Shown here one piece after another: positions 7,666 to 17,602 of a stretch of DNA of 64,000 bases; positions within the stretch are counted from its first letter, which is position 1, and every line of letters begins with the position of its first letter. The translations under genes were made by a program, and so were the position numbers. Source of the stretch: Sphingobacteriia bacterium 28-36-52 (lineage in GTDB: Bacteria > Bacteroidota > Bacteroidia > Chitinophagales > Chitinophagaceae); assembly GCA_002281575.1 (NCBI GenBank), contig NCGN01000008.1:62001-126000 (forward strand), read 5' to 3'. The notes under the pieces were generated by a model that saw only the letters and a list, made by a program, of their open reading frames with translations, did no database searches and was not told the DNA's origin.

Positions 7666-8583
7666 ATGGAAAATATACCTGCTAGCGATTATCATGTTCC
7701 TGTTCTGTTCCATGAAACCATTGATGCATTGTCCATTAATCCCGACGGGGTTTATGTAGACTGCACTTTTGGTGGGGGTGGTCATAGCAGAGGCATTCTA
7801 GAAAAATTAGGCCCCAATGGAAAGTTGGTGGCTTTTGATCAGGATGCAGACGCTCAACAGAATATTCAGAATGAGCCCAGGCTCTTATTTGTTCCGCAAA
7901 ACTTTCGCCATTTGCATCGCTTTCTTCGCTTGCATGGAATTATGCAGGTAGATGGAATCTTGGCCGACTTAGGTGTGAGCTCTCATCAATTTAATGAAGG
8001 GGAGCGTGGCTTCTCCATCCGTTTTGAAGGCCCAATGGATATGCGCATGGACAGAAGGCAAGGAGTAACTGCAGCTGATATTATTAAAACCTTCAGCGAA
8101 TTGCAGTTGCACAAAATGTTTGAGCAATACGGTGAAGTAACCAATGCTAAAACCTTGGCCGCACATATTGTTCAACAAAGAACTCGCTTGCCCTTTGCTA
8201 CTATTGATCAGTTTAAAGCAATGATTGGCTCCGTTGTAAAAGGAAATCCAAATAAATATTTAGCACAGGTTTTTCAGGCCTTAAGAATGGAAGTGAATGA
8301 TGAAATGGGGGCCTTGAAAGAAATGTTGCAGCAATTGCCTGCGGTGTTAAAACCCGGTGGCAGGGCGGCTATCATCACTTTTCATTCTATTGAAGATAGA
8401 ATGGTAAAGAACTTTTTTAAACAAGGAAGTTTTGATGAAGTAATAGACAATCCTTTTGTTTCTGTAGAAAAAGTGGAAGTGTTTAAACTAGTGAACAAGA
8501 AGCCTATTACGGCTGGTGAAGTTGAATTGAAAAGGAATACAAGAAGTAGGAGCGCAAAGCTACGTGTAGCAGCGCGCGTTTAA
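7666..8583 (+). CDS. rsmH: 16S rRNA m4C1402 methyltransferase RsmH (MraW)
   Basis: Methylates N4 of C1402 in 16S rRNA using SAM. 305 aa, normal length. Seen: HVPVLFHETIDAL at the N-terminus, the SAM-binding motif DCTFGGGGHSRG near residue 29, DLGVSSHQF near 103, RGFSIRFEGPMDMRMD, QVFQALRMEVN and ITFHSIEDRMVK near the end. Second gene of the dcw operon, 5 bp after mraZ. Confidence 0.97.
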   Translation: MENIPASDYHVPVLFHETIDALSINPDGVYVDCTFGGGGHSRGILEKLGPNGKLVAFDQDADAQQNIQNEPRLLFVPQNFRHLHRFLRLHGIMQVDGILADLGVSSHQFNEGERGFSIRFEGPMDMRMDRRQGVTAADIIKTFSELQLHKMFEQYGEVTNAKTLAAHIVQQRTRLPFATIDQFKAMIGSVVKGNPNKYLAQVFQALRMEVNDEMGALKEMLQQLPAVLKPGGRAAIITFHSIEDRMVKNFFKQGSFDEVIDNPFVSVEKVEVFKLVNKKPITAGEVELKRNTRSRSAKLRVAARV

Positions 8584-8593
8584 TATATATACC

Positions 8594-8905
8594 GTGCCCG
8601 AAAACAAAACAAATCCCAAGAACCCTTTAAAGGGGTTGCTCAACTATGAGTGGATTGTGAAGAACATTGGTTTCTTCCTTTTCCTTTCTGTTTTAGCAGT
8701 ATTGTATATAGCCAACGGTCATATGGCCGATAAAACCATACGCCGCATTAATGCAATCAACAACGAATTAAAAGAGTTGCAGTTTAAATACAAAACACTC
8801 AAAAGTGAGTTGATGTATAAAACAGAGGAATCTCAAATTGTTCAGTTGGTGGAACCAATGGGTTTAAAAATAAGTAAAGACATGCCTGAGCGCATTAAAC
8901 AATAA
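8594..8905 (+). CDS. FtsL-like division protein
   Basis: 103 aa bitopic membrane protein: a basic cytoplasmic N-terminus, one membrane segment (about 25-43, rich in Phe and Leu), then a coiled coil (about 45-85) of the kind FtsL uses to pair with FtsB. Sequence similarity to E. coli FtsL is weak; identity rests on position between rsmH and ftsI, size and topology. The start is a GTG at 8594, 10 bp after rsmH; there is no suitable ATG. The stop shares one base with the ftsI start (TAATG). Confidence 0.8.
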   Translation: MPENKTNPKNPLKGLLNYEWIVKNIGFFLFLSVLAVLYIANGHMADKTIRRINAINNELKELQFKYKTLKSELMYKTEESQIVQLVEPMGLKISKDMPERIKQ

Positions 8906-11016
8906 TGGAAGTAAAACGCGACATATTATGGAGAGTCTACCTCAGTTATATACTGATGGTGGTTGCTTGCATAGCCATTTTTGGCAAGGCGGTTTACATT
9001 CAACAAGTGGAAGGAGCTAAGTGGAGAAGCATGAGCGATAGCTTACACCAACGCATTGATGAAATTGAAGCAGAGCGTGGTACCATCTACAGTGAAGACG
9101 GTCAAATGTTGAGTACTTCTATTCCGCAGTTTGACATTTTTATTGATTTCAGGGTTGCTGGTTTAAGAGAAAAAAATGGTTTGCGTTTTAGAGAAAATAT
9201 TGATTCGCTCAGTTTTCATTTAGCGCAATTATTTAAAGACATGAGCCCTGTAGAATACAAGCGCGTATTACAACAGGCTTATAAAGCGCAAGACGGTTAC
9301 TTTCCACTCAAGAAAAAAATCAGCTTTACGCAATACGATTCATTGCGCAAATTTCCTTTATTCAAATTAGGTCGTTACAAAAGTGGAATGATTGCCAATG
9401 AAAGAACCATTCGCCTGAATCCCTATCAGATGCTGGCTTTCAGAACAATTGGTTTGGCGCGTGATTCTAATAAAGTGGGTTTAGAAAAAACCTATGACGC
9501 GGTATTGAAAGGTAGAAATGGTAAGCAAACAGTACGTTCTATTGCCGGGGGGATTGGAGTGCCCGTGGATGATACTTACCTTATTGAGCCAGAAACCGGA
9601 AAAGACATTGTGAGTACCATTGATGTGTTCATTCAAGATATTGCTGAAGCAGCATTAATGAAAATGATGGTGCAGAACGAAGCAGAAAATGGTTGCGCCA
9701 TTGTATTAGAAACCAAAACAGGTAAAGTAAAAGCCATTGCGAACTTAGGTAGAATGGCCAATGGTACTTACTGGGAAAATTTAAACTACGCCATAACACC
9801 AAGTGAACCTGGTTCTACTTTTAAGTTGGCTACTTTAATGGCGTTGTTAGAAGACCGCAAAGTAAACTTAAACCAAACCATCAATTTAGAAAATGGGGTT
9901 TGGCGTATTGCTGGTCAAACCGTTTACGATTCTGAAAGACACGCAGAAAATATTGTGACGGTTAAACAAGCTTTCGAATTGAGTTCTAATGTGGCCATGG
10001 CTAAAATGGCGGTGACCCATTATTCAAATAATCCTCAAGGGTATTTAAAGCACTTGCGCAAAATGAGAATGGATACCATCACTGGTATTGATTTAGTGGG
10101 AGAGCGTAAGCCAGTGATTCATCGCCCTGGTTCTAAATTATATGGTCCTACTACTATTCCGTGGATGAGCTTTGGATACAACTTAGCCATTAGTCCTTTG
10201 CATACTGCCATGTTGTACAATGCCATTGCAAACAATGGTACCATGATGCGTCCTTATTTAGTGAGCAGCATTAAAGAAGAAGGGGTATTGTTGAAAGATA
10301 TTCCTCCTACTGTTTTAGATACACAAATTTGTAGCCCTGCTACACTAGCCATGTTGAAAGCCAGTTTGGAAGGGGTTTGTATAGCAGGCACTGCAAAGTC
10401 TTTATTTGCAGGAACGCCGTATAAAGTAGCTGGTAAAACGGGTACTGCTTTAGTGGCCGATGGAAATAGAGGGTATGCCAATAAAATTTACCAGAGTTCT
10501 TTTGCTGGATATTTTCCTGCAGACAATCCTCAATACACTTGTGTAGTAGTAATCAAGAATAAACCATTCGCTGCTAATTTTTATGGCGCTTCGGTTGCGG
10601 GTCCGGTGTTTAAAGAAATTGCCGATCGTTTGTATGGTACCTATATTAAAACAAACAAAACTTTGATTGCTGGTACCAATAAAAAAGACAGTACTTATTT
10701 TAAATACAATGGCTACAAGGCAGACCTGGCTTATTTATCGGAGAAATTGCAATTGAAAATTTCCGATTCAACTGGTAGGGCCGATGAGTGGACCAGCTTA
10801 AATAAAAATACAGCTGCTGCAGTAATGCAGAAAATGCCCGTCAATAAAAATGCCATGCCTCCTTTAAAGGGCTTGGGATTAAAAGACGCCCTGTATCTCT
10901 GCGAAGAAATGGGATTGATGGTGCAGGTGAAAGGAAGAGGTAGGGTGTTAGATCAATCTATACTTCCTGGTCAGCCCATTGCAAAAGGACAATTGATTCA
11001 AATAAACTTAAACTAG
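8905..11016 (+). CDS. ftsI: Division-specific peptidoglycan transpeptidase (PBP) with PASTA domain
   Basis: Septal class B penicillin-binding protein. 703 aa: an N-terminal membrane anchor (about 10-30), a PBP dimerisation domain, then the transpeptidase domain with active-site STFK (Ser304), SSN (360-362) and KTG (511-513). A single C-terminal PASTA domain covers about 650-703; E. coli FtsI lacks it, but it is common in Bacteroidota and Firmicutes homologues. The start overlaps the FtsL-like stop by 1 bp, implying translational coupling. Confidence 0.95.
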   Translation: MEVKRDILWRVYLSYILMVVACIAIFGKAVYIQQVEGAKWRSMSDSLHQRIDEIEAERGTIYSEDGQMLSTSIPQFDIFIDFRVAGLREKNGLRFRENIDSLSFHLAQLFKDMSPVEYKRVLQQAYKAQDGYFPLKKKISFTQYDSLRKFPLFKLGRYKSGMIANERTIRLNPYQMLAFRTIGLARDSNKVGLEKTYDAVLKGRNGKQTVRSIAGGIGVPVDDTYLIEPETGKDIVSTIDVFIQDIAEAALMKMMVQNEAENGCAIVLETKTGKVKAIANLGRMANGTYWENLNYAITPSEPGSTFKLATLMALLEDRKVNLNQTINLENGVWRIAGQTVYDSERHAENIVTVKQAFELSSNVAMAKMAVTHYSNNPQGYLKHLRKMRMDTITGIDLVGERKPVIHRPGSKLYGPTTIPWMSFGYNLAISPLHTAMLYNAIANNGTMMRPYLVSSIKEEGVLLKDIPPTVLDTQICSPATLAMLKASLEGVCIAGTAKSLFAGTPYKVAGKTGTALVADGNRGYANKIYQSSFAGYFPADNPQYTCVVVIKNKPFAANFYGASVAGPVFKEIADRLYGTYIKTNKTLIAGTNKKDSTYFKYNGYKADLAYLSEKLQLKISDSTGRADEWTSLNKNTAAAVMQKMPVNKNAMPPLKGLGLKDALYLCEEMGLMVQVKGRGRVLDQSILPGQPIAKGQLIQINLN

Positions 11017-11026
11017 TACGCATACC

Positions 11027-12490
11027 ATGAAAACACTTCAGCAACTACTCGTTCAACTAAAGCCACTGCAGGTTGCAGGTTCGCTTGAATTGAGTATTGG
11101 TGCTATTGAAATTGATTCAAGAAAAGTGGAACTGGGTACTGCGTTCATTGCCATTACTGGTGTGCAAACTGATGGGCATGTATTTATTCATAAAGCCATT
11201 GAACTGGGCGCAGTAGCCATTGTTTGTGAAACAATGCCTGCTGATTTAGTAGCCGGTATTACTTATGTTAAAGTAGCGAATACACAAGAAGCAGCGGCTC
11301 GTATGGCCGTTGAGTTTTATAATCATCCATCTGCGCAAGTAAAATTAGTGGGTGTAACTGGCACCAACGGAAAAACGACCATTGCTACTTTACTGTTTAA
11401 ATTATTTCGTCAGCTTGGATATAAATGTGGTTTAATTAGTACGGTGCAAAATCAAATTGATGATGCCATTATTCCAGCTACGCATACTACTCCAGATGCA
11501 ATCAGTTTGAATGCATTGTTGCAGCAAATGGTGAACGAAGGTTGCAGTTATGTATTCATGGAATGCAGCAGTCATGCCATTCACCAACATCGCATTACTG
11601 GATTGCAATTTGATGGCGCTTTGTTTAGCAATATCACACACGATCATTTAGACTACCATAAAACTTTTGACGAATACATTCGCGTTAAGAAAAAATTCTT
11701 TGACGATTTGCCTGCTACTGCATTTGCTATTTCTAATGCAGACGATAAGCGTGGTGAAGTAATGTTGCAAAATACTGTTGCTGCTAAATACTTGTACAGC
11801 CTTAAAACAATGGCTGCTTTCAAGGGAAAAATATTAGAAAATGCATTGACCGGCTTAGTGATGACCATTAACGACCAGGAAGTGCATTTTCGCCTAATTG
11901 GAACTTTTAATGCCTACAACTTATTGGCTGTTTACGGTGCAGCCATTTGTTTGGGTAAAGAAAGTCAAGAAGTACTTACTGCATTAAGCATGCTTACTGG
12001 TGCAGAAGGTCGCTTTGATTATATCATTAGTGCCAATCATATTATTGGTATTGTAGACTACGCGCATACCCCTGATGCATTAGAAAATGTATTGGCCACC
12101 ATTAAAAAATTGCGCAAGGGATATGAGCAAATTATCACCGTAGTAGGTTGTGGTGGAGATAGAGACAAAACCAAACGTCCTATTATGGCGCAAGCTGCCT
12201 GCGATTTAAGTGATCGCGTGATTTTGACGAGTGATAATCCTAGAACAGAAGATCCTGAAGCCATTCTGCGCGATATGGAAACAGGATTGTCTAGTTCGGC
12301 TAAAAGAAAATACATCACCATCGTTGATAGAAAAGTAGCCATTGAAGAGGCGGTTAAAATTGCAAAACCCGAAGACATCATTTTGGTGGCTGGTAAGGGT
12401 CATGAAAAATACCAAGACATTAATGGAGTGAAACATCCTTTTGACGATAAACAAATTTTACAAAACGCATTTAGCATCGTTACCCCTTAA
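11027..12490 (+). CDS. murE: UDP-MurNAc-tripeptide synthetase MurE
   Basis: Adds the third amino acid to UDP-MurNAc-L-Ala-D-Glu with ATP. 487 aa. Mur ligase P-loop GVTGTNGKTT near 108-117, the central domain with HDHLDYH, and DNPRTEDP at 403-410. In characterised enzymes the DNPR motif binds meso-diaminopimelate, so this organism probably makes mDAP-type peptidoglycan. Located 10 bp after ftsI. Confidence 0.96.
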   Translation: MKTLQQLLVQLKPLQVAGSLELSIGAIEIDSRKVELGTAFIAITGVQTDGHVFIHKAIELGAVAIVCETMPADLVAGITYVKVANTQEAAARMAVEFYNHPSAQVKLVGVTGTNGKTTIATLLFKLFRQLGYKCGLISTVQNQIDDAIIPATHTTPDAISLNALLQQMVNEGCSYVFMECSSHAIHQHRITGLQFDGALFSNITHDHLDYHKTFDEYIRVKKKFFDDLPATAFAISNADDKRGEVMLQNTVAAKYLYSLKTMAAFKGKILENALTGLVMTINDQEVHFRLIGTFNAYNLLAVYGAAICLGKESQEVLTALSMLTGAEGRFDYIISANHIIGIVDYAHTPDALENVLATIKKLRKGYEQIITVVGCGGDRDKTKRPIMAQAACDLSDRVILTSDNPRTEDPEAILRDMETGLSSSAKRKYITIVDRKVAIEEAVKIAKPEDIILVAGKGHEKYQDINGVKHPFDDKQILQNAFSIVTP

Positions 12491-12499
12491 ACCAATAGT

Positions 12500-13816
12500 A
12501 TGTTATACCAATTATTTAACTGGCTAAAACAAAGCTTCGATATCCCCGGGGCAGGACTATTTCAGTTCCTGACTTTTAGGATTGCAATGGCTATTGTGTT
12601 GAGCCTGGTAATTGCAACGGTATATGGTAAGCGCATCATTTTGTTTTTACAAAAAAAGCAAATTGGCGAATCGGTTAGAGACTTAGGACTCGCCGGTCAA
12701 GAACAAAAAAAGGGAACACCTACCATGGGTGGTATCATTATCCTATTAAGCATTTTGATTCCAACATTGTTGTTTGCCAACTTAGATAAAGTATACGTGC
12801 GCTTGATGATTTTGTGTACCGTCTGGTTGGGATTAATTGGTTTTTTAGACGACTTATTTAAAATTCGAGCTAGAAAAGCTGCTCTACAAAAAGGAGAAAC
12901 CTACAAGAAAAAAGACTCCGATGGTTTAGCGGGTATTTCAAAAATTATTGGTCAGATAGGTTTAGGAATCATCATTGGTACTACGCTTTACTTTAGCAAT
13001 GCAGTTACCGTAGAACGCGAAATCATTGGCTCTGATAGAAAAGTATCTGTATTACAAGAAGGCGATCGCTTTGTAAAAGACTCTTCCATTATTGTTCGTC
13101 AAATGAATGGCATTGAGCGAAAGTTTGTTAAAGTAAAAACACCCATCACTACTATTCCATTTGTGAAGAACCATGAATTCAACTACAGTAAGTTGATTAG
13201 TTGGATGGGTGATGGTGCGGAGAAATATACTTGGATTGTGTATATCCTGATTGTGACGTTGATTATTACTGCCGTAAGCAATGGTGCCAACTTAACCGAT
13301 GGATTAGATGGTTTGGCCGCTGGTGTGAGTGCCATTATTGGTGCGGGCTTATTGGTTTTCATTTATGTAAGTTCTAACTACGTTTTTGCCGATTACTTAA
13401 ATATCATGTACATCCCTAACCTTGGTGAGCTAACCATTTTTGTGGGTGCTTTTGTTGGAGCATGTATTGGCTTCCTTTGGTACAATGCCTATCCTGCTCA
13501 GGTTTTCATGGGCGATACTGGAAGCCTTGCACTAGGTGGCATTATTGCTTCTTTGGCCATCATTGTGCGCAAAGAATGGTTGATTCCTATTTTCTGTGGC
13601 GTGTTCTTGGTAGAAAATTTAAGTGTGATGATTCAGGTGGGATATTTTAAATACACCAAGAAAAAGTATGGCGAAGGTAGAAGGGTTTTCTTAATGAGTC
13701 CCTTGCACCATCACTACCAGAAAAAAGGCTTTCACGAAAGTAAGATTGCGGTAAGGTTTTGGATTATCACCATCATGCTCGTGGTAATGAGTGTGGTATC
13801 ATTAAAAATACGTTAA
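12500..13816 (+). CDS. mraY: Phospho-MurNAc-pentapeptide translocase MraY
   Basis: Integral membrane enzyme that makes lipid I from UDP-MurNAc-pentapeptide and undecaprenyl phosphate. 438 aa, longer than the roughly 360 aa of E. coli MraY. Catalytic motifs present: [29 protein letters not shown] and [11 protein letters not shown]. The extra length is a hydrophilic insert of about 70 residues (about 168-238) between membrane segments, containing [10 protein letters not shown] and IERKFVKV. Comparable inserts occur in other Bacteroidota MraY proteins as far as I know. Confidence 0.96.
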   Translation: MLYQLFNWLKQSFDIPGAGLFQFLTFRIAMAIVLSLVIATVYGKRIILFLQKKQIGESVRDLGLAGQEQKKGTPTMGGIIILLSILIPTLLFANLDKVYVRLMILCTVWLGLIGFLDDLFKIRARKAALQKGETYKKKDSDGLAGISKIIGQIGLGIIIGTTLYFSNAVTVEREIIGSDRKVSVLQEGDRFVKDSSIIVRQMNGIERKFVKVKTPITTIPFVKNHEFNYSKLISWMGDGAEKYTWIVYILIVTLIITAVSNGANLTDGLDGLAAGVSAIIGAGLLVFIYVSSNYVFADYLNIMYIPNLGELTIFVGAFVGACIGFLWYNAYPAQVFMGDTGSLALGGIIASLAIIVRKEWLIPIFCGVFLVENLSVMIQVGYFKYTKKKYGEGRRVFLMSPLHHHYQKKGFHESKIAVRFWIITIMLVVMSVVSLKIR

Positions 13817-13819
13817 GCA

Positions 13820-15160
13820 GTGAGTAGCAATATCATCATATTAGGCGGAGGTGAAAGCGGTGTAGGCGCTGCTGTGCTGGCAAAGTACAAGGGCCATCGC
13901 GTATTCTTATCCGACGGTGGTAAGCTAAAAGAGATTTATAAAGCCGAGCTAACTGCCAATGGAATTGAATTTGAAGAAGGTGGGCATAGTGTTGAACAAA
14001 TTTTAGCTGCGGATGAAGTAGTTAAAAGCCCGGGTATTTCTGAAAAAAATGAAATGGTAAAAGCCATTCGTGCCAAAGGAATTCCCGTAATCAGTGAAAT
14101 AGAATTTGCTTATAGGTACAAGGGCGATAGTACTATTGTTGCCATCACAGGCAGCAATGGAAAAAGTACCACCACTGCATTGCTATACCATATTTGTAAA
14201 ACTGCTGAATTGGATTGTGCCATGGTGGGCAATATTGGTTACTCTTTTGCACGCCAAGTTGCCGAAGATCCAAAGCCTTTGTACATCATTGAAGTGAGTT
14301 CCTTTCAATTGGATGATATTAAAACATTCAGACCGAATGTGAGTATTCTCTTGAATATTACCGAAGACCATTTAGACCGATACAATTACCAATTTGAGAA
14401 CTATATCAATAGCAAATTCAGGATCATTGAAAACCAAACCATGGATGATTATTTCATCTATTGTTTAGACGACGAAACGATCATGCAAAAATTCCCATTA
14501 CTAACTATCCATACTAACCCACTACCATTCTCTATGAAACAAGAAGTAAAAAAAGGCGGCTACATCAAGGGCGACCAGATGATGCTGCGCATCCAAGAAG
14601 AAAGAGTAAGCATGAGTATCTACGATTTTGCCCTTAAAGGGAAACACAACAATTACAACACCATGGCAGCGGGTATTGCAGCATCTACCATTGGCATTCG
14701 AAAGGAAAAAATTCGTGATGCGGTCAAGAACTTTCATAGTCTAGAACACCGCATGGAATTTATTGCGATGGTTCGTGGCGTTGAATTTATTAACGACAGT
14801 AAAGCCACCAATGTAAACAGTACCTGGTATGCTTTAGAGAGCATGAATAAACCTACTGTGCTAATCTTGGGTGGAGTAGACAAGGGGAATGACTACTCTT
14901 TAATTGCCGACTTGGTAAAAGAAAAAGTGAAAGCGATTATTTGTATGGGAACAGATAACAGCAAAATCATTGCGGCATTTAAAGACATCGTACCAATGAT
15001 TTTTGAAACGGATAGTGCAAAAAAAGCGGTGAACGCAGCCTTTAGAGCCGCTACCAAAGATGATGTGGTATTGCTTAGCCCAGCATGTGCCAGCTTCGAC
15101 TTATTTAAAAATTACGAAGACAGAGGAACCCAGTTTAAAGAAGCCGTTAAGGAATTATAA
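13820..15160 (+). CDS. murD: UDP-MurNAc-L-alanine:D-glutamate ligase MurD
   Basis: Adds D-Glu to UDP-MurNAc-L-Ala. 446 aa. N-terminal dinucleotide-like motif ILGGGESGVGAA, P-loop ITGSNGKSTTTALLYH near 110-125, NITEDHLDRY, and the C-terminal domain with NDSKATNVNST, ILGGVDKG and LLSPACASFD. It begins with GTG at 13820, 3 bp after mraY; no ATG is nearby in frame. The stop overlaps the ftsW start by one base. Confidence 0.96.
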   Translation: MSSNIIILGGGESGVGAAVLAKYKGHRVFLSDGGKLKEIYKAELTANGIEFEEGGHSVEQILAADEVVKSPGISEKNEMVKAIRAKGIPVISEIEFAYRYKGDSTIVAITGSNGKSTTTALLYHICKTAELDCAMVGNIGYSFARQVAEDPKPLYIIEVSSFQLDDIKTFRPNVSILLNITEDHLDRYNYQFENYINSKFRIIENQTMDDYFIYCLDDETIMQKFPLLTIHTNPLPFSMKQEVKKGGYIKGDQMMLRIQEERVSMSIYDFALKGKHNNYNTMAAGIAASTIGIRKEKIRDAVKNFHSLEHRMEFIAMVRGVEFINDSKATNVNSTWYALESMNKPTVLILGGVDKGNDYSLIADLVKEKVKAIICMGTDNSKIIAAFKDIVPMIFETDSAKKAVNAAFRAATKDDVVLLSPACASFDLFKNYEDRGTQFKEAVKEL

Positions 15161-16518
15161 TGTCTGAAATAAAAGATACCCTATTTTCTCAAATACCTTC
15201 GGTGGATGGTGTGCGCAAGCAACTCCTTACCCGAACCAGAGGTGATAAATATATATGGGGTATTGTAGTGGTATTGTCGTTGATTTCTATTTTAGTAGTG
15301 TACAGTGCTACTGGTTCATTGGCTTATAAAATGTACAAGGGCAATACCAATATCTATTTATTCAAGCAATTGTCTTTTACCATTTTAGGGTTAATTATTA
15401 TGTACTTCTTGCATAGGGTTAACTACACGGTATTTTCTAAAGTGGCTACTTTCTTATTTTTTATTTCCATTCCTTTATTGTTGTACACATTATTTTTTGG
15501 TGCAAGAATTAATGAAGGAAGTAGATGGATTAAATTGCCCATCATTAATTTAACCATTCAAACCAGCGACTTTGCTAAGCTGGCCCTGTTTATGTACATC
15601 TCTAAGATGTTGAGTAAAAAACAGGAAGTCATTAAAGATTTTAAAAAGGGTTTTATTCCGGTAGTAATGCCTGTAGTCATTATTTGTGCGTTAATTATGC
15701 CTGCCAACTTATCGAATGCTTTACTCACAGGCGCCACTTCACTCTTGTTGATGTTTATTGGTAGAGTAAGTATGAAGCATATTTTACTTACGGTATTGAT
15801 TGCAATGATTCCCGTTGCATTTATTGTATCGGTTGCGGTATTAAGCTACGACGGTAAAAAAACAGAAGATATTGCCAAGCCAATTGTGGCAGAGAAAATG
15901 AAATCGGTTGGTCGATTTGGTACTTGGGTAAAGCGGGTACAAGATTTCATGTATGCCAAAGACAGTGAAGTGCCTTATCAGGTTCAGCAAGCTAAAATTG
16001 CTATATCGAATGGGGGCATGTTAATTGGCTTAGGTCCGGGCAATAGTCAACAAAGAAATTTTTTACCCCAAGCTTACAACGACTTTATTTATTCCATCAT
16101 CATAGAAGAGTATGGTCTTTTAGGTGGTGCATTTATGATATTTATTTACCTGGTGTTTTTATTTAGGTGCATCAGTATTTTCCGACGATGTCCGTATGCA
16201 TTTGGTGCATTCTTGGCACTGGGATTAAGTTTTACATTGGTTATTCAAGCGGTTGCCAATATGGCCGTGAATGTAAACCTGGTTCCAGTTACCGGGGTTA
16301 CGCTTCCTTTAGTAAGTATGGGGGGCTCTTCTTTCTTGTTTACTTGTGCCGCCATTGGTATTGTGTTAAGTGTGGCGCGCAACGTTGAACAAATTGAAGG
16401 TAAAGCGCCTTTAGAAACAGGCGTGAATCCTGTAGCGGCAACGAATGAAGATTTGGCTCCGGCGGCCGCCACAGCCAATCCTTTTTCCTCAACTCAAAAT
16501 ACTAGCACCAATGCATAA
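15160..16518 (+). CDS. ftsW: Septal peptidoglycan glycosyltransferase FtsW (SEDS family)
   Basis: Polytopic SEDS protein that polymerises lipid II with FtsI at the division site. 452 aa with about ten membrane segments. SEDS features: early VVYSATGSLAY, FFGARINEGSRWIKL, the loop with GPGNSQQRNFLPQAYNDFIYSIIIEEYG, and the end GVTLPLVSMGGSS. A Pro/Ala/Thr-rich cytoplasmic tail of about 45 residues follows. The start overlaps murD by 1 bp and the end overlaps murG by 8 bp. Confidence 0.95.
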   Translation: MSEIKDTLFSQIPSVDGVRKQLLTRTRGDKYIWGIVVVLSLISILVVYSATGSLAYKMYKGNTNIYLFKQLSFTILGLIIMYFLHRVNYTVFSKVATFLFFISIPLLLYTLFFGARINEGSRWIKLPIINLTIQTSDFAKLALFMYISKMLSKKQEVIKDFKKGFIPVVMPVVIICALIMPANLSNALLTGATSLLLMFIGRVSMKHILLTVLIAMIPVAFIVSVAVLSYDGKKTEDIAKPIVAEKMKSVGRFGTWVKRVQDFMYAKDSEVPYQVQQAKIAISNGGMLIGLGPGNSQQRNFLPQAYNDFIYSIIIEEYGLLGGAFMIFIYLVFLFRCISIFRRCPYAFGAFLALGLSFTLVIQAVANMAVNVNLVPVTGVTLPLVSMGGSSFLFTCAAIGIVLSVARNVEQIEGKAPLETGVNPVAATNEDLAPAAATANPFSSTQNTSTNA

Positions 16519-17602
16519 TCGCTTTATCATAGCTGGTGGGGGTACGGGTGGTCATATTTTTCCGGCCATTGCTATTGCCAATGCCTTGAGAAACAAAGTA
16601 CCTACTGCAGAAATTTTATTTATTGGTGCAAAGGGTAAAATGGAAATGGAAAAAGTGCCTCAGGCAGGCTATGAAATTAAAGGCTTGGATATTGCTGGAT
16701 TTAATAGATCCTCTTTATTAAAAAATATTTCTTTGCCTTGGAAATTGATTAAAAGTTTTATTCAAGTAAGAACCATTTTTGCTCAGTTTAAGCCCACTGC
16801 AGTAATTGGGGTAGGTGGATATTCTACTTTTCCTGTTTTGCGTTATGCGCAGAGCAAGGGCATTCCCACTTTTATTCACGAAGCCAATTCTTTTGCCGGT
16901 AAGAGCAATATTTTATTGGGTAAAAATGCAACGAAAATATTTGTTGCAACGCCAGGGATGGAACGGTTTTTTCCAAATGAAAAAGTATTAGTCTCTGGTA
17001 ATCCTGTTAGAGATAGCATTGAAAATAATTACCTCTCGCGCAAAGATGCGTTGGCTCATTTTAAATTGGATGAATCTAAAACCACCATTCTTGCTGTGGG
17101 TGGTAGCTTGGGTGCTGCCAGCATTAACAATGCATTGATGGAACATTTAGCTGCTTTAGAAAAAAATGATTTACAACTGATTTGGCAAACAGGTAAAACC
17201 AATGCAGCGCTTTTTCAAAAAGCTGCTGCTCCATATAAAAATGTATGGGTAGGCGAATTTATTACCCAAATGGAATATGGTTATGCTGCTGCTGATATGG
17301 TTATTAGCAGAGCTGGCGCTATGGCGGTTACGGAGTTATGTGTATTAGGTAAAGTGGCTATTTTGGTTCCTTTTCCTTTTGCTGCCGAAGATCACCAAAC
17401 GGCTAACGCCATGCAATTGGTAAACAATGGGGCTGCCATTTTAGTGAAAGACGCAGATGCAAAAAATCAATTGGTTCAAACTGTTATTGATTTATCTGCT
17501 AACCCTATGGAACAAGAAAATATGAAGGGACAAATTAGAAAAATGGCTTTGCGTAATGCAGCTGATTTTGTGGCCAATCAAATTTTAGCATCTTTATCAT
17601 GA
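16511..17602 (+). CDS. murG: UDP-GlcNAc:lipid I N-acetylglucosaminyltransferase MurG
   Basis: Converts lipid I to lipid II at the inner face of the cytoplasmic membrane. 363 aa from the ATG at 16511, which gives MHNRFIIAGGGTGGHIFPA with the diagnostic GGTGGH loop; a longer upstream frame would be translated out of ftsW and is unlikely. Other motifs: GVGGYSTFP, HEANSFAGKSN, AVGGSLGAASIN and SRAGAMAVTEL with PFAAEDHQTANA. Overlaps ftsW by 8 bp and murC by 4 bp. Confidence 0.96.
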   Translation: MHNRFIIAGGGTGGHIFPAIAIANALRNKVPTAEILFIGAKGKMEMEKVPQAGYEIKGLDIAGFNRSSLLKNISLPWKLIKSFIQVRTIFAQFKPTAVIGVGGYSTFPVLRYAQSKGIPTFIHEANSFAGKSNILLGKNATKIFVATPGMERFFPNEKVLVSGNPVRDSIENNYLSRKDALAHFKLDESKTTILAVGGSLGAASINNALMEHLAALEKNDLQLIWQTGKTNAALFQKAAAPYKNVWVGEFITQMEYGYAAADMVISRAGAMAVTELCVLGKVAILVPFPFAAEDHQTANAMQLVNNGAAILVKDADAKNQLVQTVIDLSANPMEQENMKGQIRKMALRNAADFVANQILASLS

